Part shown: positions 57,856 through 64,000 of the stretch, piece by piece
How the letters are laid out: every line of letters begins with the position of its first letter
Numbering within the stretch: the stretch's first letter is position 1
Assembly: GCF_045679555.1 (NCBI RefSeq)
Contig: NC_092091.1
Coordinates: 72,829,839 to 72,893,838, forward strand
DNA: 64,000 bases
Reading direction: 5' to 3'
From: Salvelinus alpinus
Taxonomy: Eukaryota; Chordata; Actinopteri; Salmoniformes; Salmonidae
The notes under the pieces: generated by a model
What the model saw: the letters and a program-made list of their open reading frames with translations, nothing else
What the model was told of the DNA's origin: nothing
Databases searched by the model: none
Made by a program: the position numbers and the translations under genes

Positions 57856-59720
57856 CAATGTGAGAATACACTAAGTAGGTTCTATTTGAGAATATATATG
57901 TAGGGTCAATGTGAGAATATATATGTAGGGTCAATGTGAGAATATATATTTAGGGTCAATGTGAGAATATATATGTAGGGTCAATGTGAGAATATATATT
58001 TAGGGTCAATGTGAGAATATATATTTAGGGTCAATGTGAGAATATTTATGTAGGGTCAATGTGAGAATATATATGTAGGGTCAATGTGAGAATATATATT
58101 TAGGGTCAATGTGAGAATATTTATGTAGGGTCAATGTGAGAATATATATTTAGGGTCAATGTGAGAATATATATTTAGGGTCAATGTGAGAATATTTATG
58201 TAGGGTCAATGTGAGAATATATATTTAGGGTCAATGTGAGAATATATATGTAGGGTCAATGTGAGAATATATATGTAGGGTCAATGTGAGAATATATATT
58301 TAGGGTCAATGTGAGAATATTTATGTAGGGTCAATGTGAGAATATATATTTAGGGTCAATGTGAGAATATATATTTAGGGTCAATGTGAGAATATTTATG
58401 TAGGGTCAATGTGAGAATATATATTTAGGGTCAATGTGAGAATATATATGTAGGGTCAATGTGAGAATATATATGTAGGGTCAATGTGAGAATATATATT
58501 TAGGGTCAATGTGAGAATATATATGTAGGGTCAATGTGAGAATATATATTTAGGGTCAACGTGAGAATATATATGTAGGGTCAATGTGAGAATATATATG
58601 TAGGGTCAATGTGAGAATATATATTTAGGGTCAATGTGAGAATATATATGTAGGGTCAATGTGAGAATATATATGTAGGGTCAATGTGAGAATATATATT
58701 TAGGGTCAATGTGAGAATATATATGTAGGGTCAATGTGAGAATATATATTTTAGGGTCAATGTGAGAATATATATTTAGGGTCAATGTGAGAATATATAT
58801 TTAGGGTCAATGTGAGAATATATATGTAGGGTCAATGTGAGAATATATATTTAGGGTCAATGTGAGAATATATATGTAGGGTCAATGTGAGAATATATAT
58901 TTTAGGGTCAATGTGAGAATATATATTTAGGGTCAATGTGAGAATATATATGTAGGGTCAATGTGAGAATATATATTTTAGGGTCAATGTGAGAATATAT
59001 ATGTAGGGTCAATGTGAGAATATATATGTAGGGTCAATGTGAGAATATATATGTAGGGTCAATGTGAGAATATATATGTAGGGTCAATGTGAGAATATAT
59101 ATTTAGGGTCAATGTGAGAATATATATGTAGGGTCAATGTGAGAATATATATGTAGGGTCAATGTGAGAATATATATGTAGGGTCAATGTGAGAATATAT
59201 ATTTAGGGTCAATGTGAGAATATATATGTAGGGTCAATGTGAGAATATATATGTAGGGTCAATGTGAGAATATATATGTAGGGTCAATGTGAGAATATAT
59301 ATTTAGGGTCAATGTGAGAATATATATGTAGGGTCAATGTGAGAATATATATTTTGGGTCAATGTGAGAATATATATGTAGGGTCAATGTGAGAATATAT
59401 ATTTTAGGGTCAATGTGAGAATATATATGTAGGGTCAATGTGAGAATATATATGTAGGGTCAATGTGAGAATATATATTTTAGGGTCAATGTGAGAATAT
59501 ATATTTAGGGTCAATGTGAGAATATATATGTAGGGTCAATGTGAGAATATATATGTAGGGTCAATGTGAGAATATATATGTAGGGTCAATGTGAGAATAT
59601 ATATGTAGGGTCAATGTGAGAATATATATTTTGGGTCAATGTGAGAATATATATGTAGGGTCAATGTGAGAATATTCATGTAGGGTCAATGTGAGAATAT
59701 ATATTTTAGGGTCAATGTGA
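57856..59720. repeat. 25-bp minisatellite, about 73 copies
   Basis: Head-to-tail units of GGGTCAATGTGAGAATATAT plus ATGTA, ATTTA, ATTTTA or TTATGTA-like endings. Units are nearly identical except for these ending variants. Between about 58055 and 58460 the variants repeat with a period of eight units (200 bases). The array ends abruptly in a truncated Tc1. Confidence 0.97.
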
Positions 59721-59721
59721 G

Positions 59722-60533
59722 TTTTAGGTACACCACCCCCTTCACGAAAATGGTTCGCTCCTACAGACAGTGAGTCTGGTGGCCCTGGCTTGCTATATAA
59801 AGCAGGCAGACAGGCATCGAGGCATTCAGTTACTGTTCGATTGAACGTTATAATGGGTAAAACAAGCGACCTAAGAGACTTTGAGCATGGTATGATTGTC
59901 AGTGCCGGGTGCGCGGTTCCAGTATCTCAGAAACGTCCGGCCTCCTGGGATTTTCACGCACAACCGTGTCTCTAGGATTTACATTGAATGGTGCGACAAA
60001 CAAAACATCCGGTCAGCGGCAGTCCAGTGGACGAAAACAACTTGTTGATGAGAGATGTCTAAAAAATAATAGCTAGAATAATGTAAGCTAACAGGCGGGC
60101 CACAGACAGACAAATAACGGCGTAGTACAACAGTGGTGTGCAGAACGGCATCTCGGAACGCACAATTCATCGGCCCTTGTTACGGATGGGCTATTGCAGC
60201 AGACGACCACACCAGGTTCCACTCCTATCAACTAAAAACAAGCAGAAGCGGCTCCAGTGGGCACACGATCACCAACACTGGACAATTGAGGAGTGGTACA
60301 ACCGCATAGCCATTTTGCACAAGAAGCATGAGTCAATGGCCCCATCTTGCCTGGTGTCAACGGTACAGGCTGGTGGCGGTGGTGTAATGTTTTCCTGGCA
60401 CAGGAATGTACCAATTGAGCAACGTTTGAACACCACAGCGTATCTGAACACCACTGCATCCCTTCGTGGCTACAGGGGGGTCCGACCCAGTACTAGATGG
60501 GTGTACCTAATAAACTGGCCAGTGAGTGTATAT
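59722..60533 (+). mobile_element. Tc1-like transposon, 5' end lost in the minisatellite
   Basis: Begins in the 'tttaggtacaccaccc' end and closes with CTAATAAACTGGCCAGTGAG, the usual right end. The plus strand has broken transposase pieces (MGKTSDLRDFEHGMIVSAGC; RTIHRPLLRMGYCSRRPHQV). The outermost bases of the left end are missing, so the array has replaced or overrun them. Confidence 0.8.
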
Positions 60534-60552
60534 TTACGGTCAAGAAGCACCA

Positions 60553-60915
60553 TGAGGGGCCTCCCGAGTGACACAGCGGTCTAAGGCACTGCTTTGCAGT
60601 GCTTGAGGCGTCACTACAGACCCGGGTTCGATCCCAGGCTGTGTCCGGGAGTCCCATAGGGCGGTGCACAATTGGCCTAGTGTCTCCCGGGTTAGGGGAG
60701 GGTTAGGCTGGGGGGCTTTACTTGGCTCATCGCGCTCTAGCGACTCCTTGTGGCGGGCCCGGCGCCTGCAGGCTGACTTCGGTGTTTCCTCAGACACATT
60801 AGTTTCAGAGGACGCATGACTCGACTTTGGCCTCTCCCGAGCCCGTTGGGGAGTTGCAGCGATGAGACAAGCTCGCAATTGGATATCACAAAATTGGGAA
60901 GAAAAAGGGGGTAAA
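60553..60915 (+). mobile_element. tRNA-derived SINE, near full length
   Basis: GAGTGACACAGCGGTCTAAG (A box), GGGTTCGATCCC (B box), the body 'agggcggtgcacaattggcc', a second body half, and an A-rich end at about 60895-60915. Sense orientation plus. Confidence 0.82.
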
Positions 60916-61834
60916 ATACAAAAAAATAAGAAGCACCATAATTCTTTGAAAAATATTATTTATTGAGGGAATTATAGGATTTAATGAACAAAATGGTACA
61001 AAAGGAAAGTTTTTCACTCTCACGGTACAATTGCAGGATCTGCTATAACTTTGTGAGGCACGCAGTATTCTTATGAGAAAACAACCACTATCAACCTTAA
61101 AAGTGAATGTGAATGATGCTGTTGGCCTTGAAGGAGCCAAGGAACTAAGAAAACTTAACAGTTTATGCCGATAATGTAAATATGAACCACATTGTATTGT
61201 AAACCAGCCTTGTCTCATAGACTAGATGTAACATAGTACATCTACCTCTGTGACCCTCAAATGAATATGATATGGTACTTTTGGTATAGTTACATAAGAA
61301 AGAAGGTTACTTAAGGCAAAAATGAAAGGAGTGTGGTTGGTCGGCGTGGATGGGTGGGCGTACAACACAAAAGTCTAGCAACCCAAAGGTTGAATCTCAT
61401 TATGGACAACTTTAGCTACTTACTACTTTTTCGCTACTTTGCAACTCTTAGCATTTTAGCTAACCCTTCCCCTAACCATAACCCTTTAACCTAACTCATA
61501 ACCTTAACCCTAACCCCTAGCCTAGCTATCTAATCACATAGCTAACGTTAGCCAACACAAATTGTAATATGTCATATGTTTTGCAAATTTGTAGCGCTCT
61601 GCAAGAGCCGACTAGGTGAAATCTGTTGACGTGCCCTTGAACAACGCACTTAAGCATAATTGCTCCTGTAAGTCGCTCTGGATAAGAGCATCTGCTAAAT
61701 TACTAAAATGTAACAAATGTTTTTTTTATTTTATTTAACATGCATGAGACCAAAGCAAACATATGACAACGTTTGAACTCATGATATTGCTATAACATAT
61801 TTTCAATAGGAATCTCTTGCTTCTGTGTCACTTC
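60916..61834. other. Spacer before unit J
   Basis: AT-rich. Includes a CCTAA-rich degenerate stretch (about 61445-61530) and 'ctgtaagtcgctctggataa' at about 61665-61685, a common fish repeat word. No exon found. Confidence 0.4.
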
Positions 61835-63559
61835 TCAATGATGAAGCTTCTGATGTCTTTTCAGATTGCTGGAGTGGGAGAACCTGCGGCCGCACTGTGC
61901 ACAACTGAAGGGCTTCTCTCCAGTGTGAACGTTCTGGTGCACTTGGAGCTGACTGGCACACACAAAGCTCTTCTCACACAAAGGTGCAGGCGAACCCCCG
62001 CTTCCTGGTGTGGCCAACAGCGTGCTGCCGCAAGTCGCTCTCATGGACAAACTTCTTATGGCAGTTTGTTACGGTTGTTCTACGGTGCATAGTCTACCGT
62101 GTGTGGTGAGATTACTCAAGTGAGAGGAAATTGTGGTGCTTGGTCTAAAATGGCAATCAGGAAGTGAGGTATGAGTTGGTTATTGAGCTCCTCTTCCTGG
62201 TATTTCAGAGTGTCTATGGAGGCTTGCCAATGAACACCAACTATCTTTGTTGGCCTCACCTGCATTTCCTGTGCCAAGATGGGTGCCTGTATTTATCTCT
62301 GAGGGCCGGAAGCTGGGTGAAACCAATAGTGTTGTGTTGTCTCTCATCGAATCGGGGTGATTCATTGGTGCGTTTCTGTTAAACACTCCCACTACCTGCT
62401 TATTTCCAGTCCCATTGACCTGTGGTGTAGTAGCTGTACCCACCTGACCCCACTCGAAACCTCTATCTACCTGCTGCCCACTGGATACAGAGTCAATCAC
62501 TATCACATGTTCTGATGAAGAATGGAACGACTTGGGGGAAAACCTGCGGTTTTCTAACCCTACACTTCTCATTTCCATGGCCGAGCTAGTCTGTGTTTCT
62601 GGGCCCACTGGGCCATTCCCTAGGCCCATTACTTTAGTGTGAGCAGCAGAGGTATCATCGTTAGTCGCTACTACCTCTCTGCACACCTGGTTTAAAGAAT
62701 CTCTTAGGAGATTGAGGTCCCCGTTCATGTCACACTTTGTGTCCAGACTGTCTCTCTGCTCTGGGTTCAAATCCTGTGTGCTGCTGTGGTCCCTGGTACA
62801 CATTCCCTGTTTCTGACTGGAAGACGACGTCAGATCCACTGACCTCCATAGCGGTGTTGTTGTTGCCTCTGGGGCCACTGGACTGGAAGGCGGGGTCCTC
62901 TGTGGTGGCTGCAGCCAGTTGGGTGGTTAGCTCTCTGCTGCCCTCCACTGTTCTGGCTGGGTGTCTGATCCTAGAGTCCTGGTCATCTGCTTCTCCCTCC
63001 ACCTTGATGATCAACAGGTCTGGTTCCCCTTCCTCTGTCTCTGCTGACTGCTGATGGGGTTAAGTGGGCAGATAACTGAGTGAGACAGAGCATACACTAT
63101 CTACTGAATGGAGATATGGGCATGACATGGGATTTAGTGAAATTCTTAGTAGTTGCCTTGTTGTTATTGTGTTATAACCTGTGGTGGAGGGTAAACTCCA
63201 CCTTTTGTATTTTGCGTGAGCGTTTACAAACCGTTTGTGCAAAAATGCCTTGAAAGTATAGAGAGTATTACTTTAATCACAGCAAACATCTCTGGTTATA
63301 ATGTGCTGGGATATATACGTCTATACAGACATAACCTCATCCCCAGGCGGAAGGAAGTGTCTCGTGTCCGAGACTAAAACAGATATAAGTCTGAAAAATC
63401 GGCTTTTAAAATTGGAACTTACCTCATCACTTGTAGCAGCCATATGCCTTGATGGAGAGACATCCTCTTGGTCCACGTCTATGGGCTGTCTGTCTCTTAG
63501 TATGCTGCTGTTCCCAAAACTCCTGTTGGAAAGTCTGTTTCTGCTTTGCCAAATAGGTC
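61835..63559 (-). pseudogene. C2H2 zinc-finger gene, unit J, broken; 5' end outside window
   Basis: The exon 63559-63423 (NRLSNRSFGNSSILRD) has regular splice sites and phases 1 to 0. The next exon starts near 63050 (EPDLLIIKVEGEADDQDSRI) and runs into the linker, but the frame that continues the gene (LNPEQRDSLDTKCDMNGDLN) is displaced by one base near 62880. It stops at 62182-62180. A finger remnant ([18 protein letters not shown], about 62075-62010) and two more ([33 protein letters not shown]) lie beyond in other frames, ending at 61835. The linker shares EHVIVIDS with unit I. It is a decayed paralogue of unit I, though assembly error at one of the breaks is possible. The first exon would lie beyond 64000. 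Confidence 0.65.
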
Positions 63560-63604
63560 CTGGAAATAATAAGGGAGGTAAAAAAAATAAAAAAATAATA
63601 ACTA

Positions 63605-64000
63605 CACTACATGGCCAAAAGAATGTGGACAACTGCTTGTCAAAACTCTCATTCAAAAGTAATGTGCATTAATATGGAGTTGGTACCCCTTTGCTGCTAT
63701 AACAGCCTCCACTCTTCTGGGAAAGCTTTTCACTGGATGTTGGAACATTGCTGTGGGGACTTGCTTCCATTCAGCCACAAGAGCATTCGTGAAGTCGGGA
63801 ACTGAAGTTGGGCGATTAGGCCTGGCTCGCAGTCGGCGTTCCAATTCATCCTAAAGGTGTTCGATGGGGTTGAGGTCAGGGCTCTGTGCAGGCCAGTCAA
63901 GTTCTTCCACACCGATCTCGACAAACCATTTCTGTATGGACCTCGCTTTGTGCATGGGGGCATTGTCATGCTGAAACAGGAAAGGGCCTTCCCAAAACTG
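63605..64000 (-). mobile_element. Tc1-like transposon, cut by the window edge
   Basis: Starts 'cactacatggccaaaagaat' after a TA; the minus strand has transposase fragments (FVEIGVEELDWPAQ-like and ELERRLRARPNRPT regions). Related to the nested fragment at 13105. Confidence 0.75.

Noticed and set aside
57856-59720. CRISPR-like array
   Set aside because: Units are contiguous without unique spacers, in vertebrate DNA; it is a minisatellite.
61445-61530. Interstitial telomere repeat (also 28990-29085 and 34440-34530)
   Set aside because: CCTAA words are irregular and mixed with other sequence, a common degenerate fish repeat and not a TTAGGG array.

Overview
This is vertebrate nuclear DNA, almost certainly from a salmonid fish. 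Genes are split by introns with GT/AG borders. Introns and spacers are packed with Tc1-like DNA transposons, tRNA-derived SINEs, a LINE tail, L1-like fragments and hAT-like elements of the kinds that dominate salmon and trout genomes. There is no sign of prokaryotic, plasmid or phage sequence.

The backbone is a tandem cluster of C2H2 zinc-finger genes, all on the minus strand. Nine units carry finger exons, and there is one extra, orphan first exon. Eight of the nine have a recognisable first exon or lose it only off the window; unit I has no visible first exon. The standard unit is: exon 1, a conserved helical N-terminal module; exon 2, an acidic linker; exon 3, a short acidic KQEE-type exon; exon 4, all the fingers. 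Splice phases are 1, 0, 1 wherever I could check. From low to high coordinates: A (1-4655, C-terminus off the window), B (5335-8522), C (9246-16407), orphan exon 1 (22328-22559), D (23741-28263, first exon damaged), E (30822-33766), F (35038-42271, 15 fingers with an internal five-finger duplication), G (44289-51205), H (52161-55156, divergent), I (56214-57580, first exons not found) and J (61835-63559, a broken relative of I that runs off the right end).

Unit G is the most unusual locus. Its finger exon runs, inside one exon and in frame, into an exon of a different fish gene family (called SAMD3-like here). The rest of that second gene follows downstream. Part of the SAMD3-like exon set is present twice in tandem. 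Splicing exons 1-6 to the last four SAMD3-like exons gives one open frame of 714 codons, a zinc-finger/SAMD3-like chimera.

Several units share an upstream element, read on the coding strand as GTGTTTACGGTA or a close variant, about 110-490 bases before the start codon; this suggests that duplication copied the promoters too. Mobile DNA has inserted repeatedly, often one element into another. Two copies of a long-inverted-repeat Tc1 derivative (19702-21333 and 25299-26860) share the same rearrangement. A 25-base minisatellite of about 1.85 kb (57856-59720) contains an eight-unit higher-order repeat.

Gene models come from reading splice sites and frames by eye; no transcript or database evidence was available.
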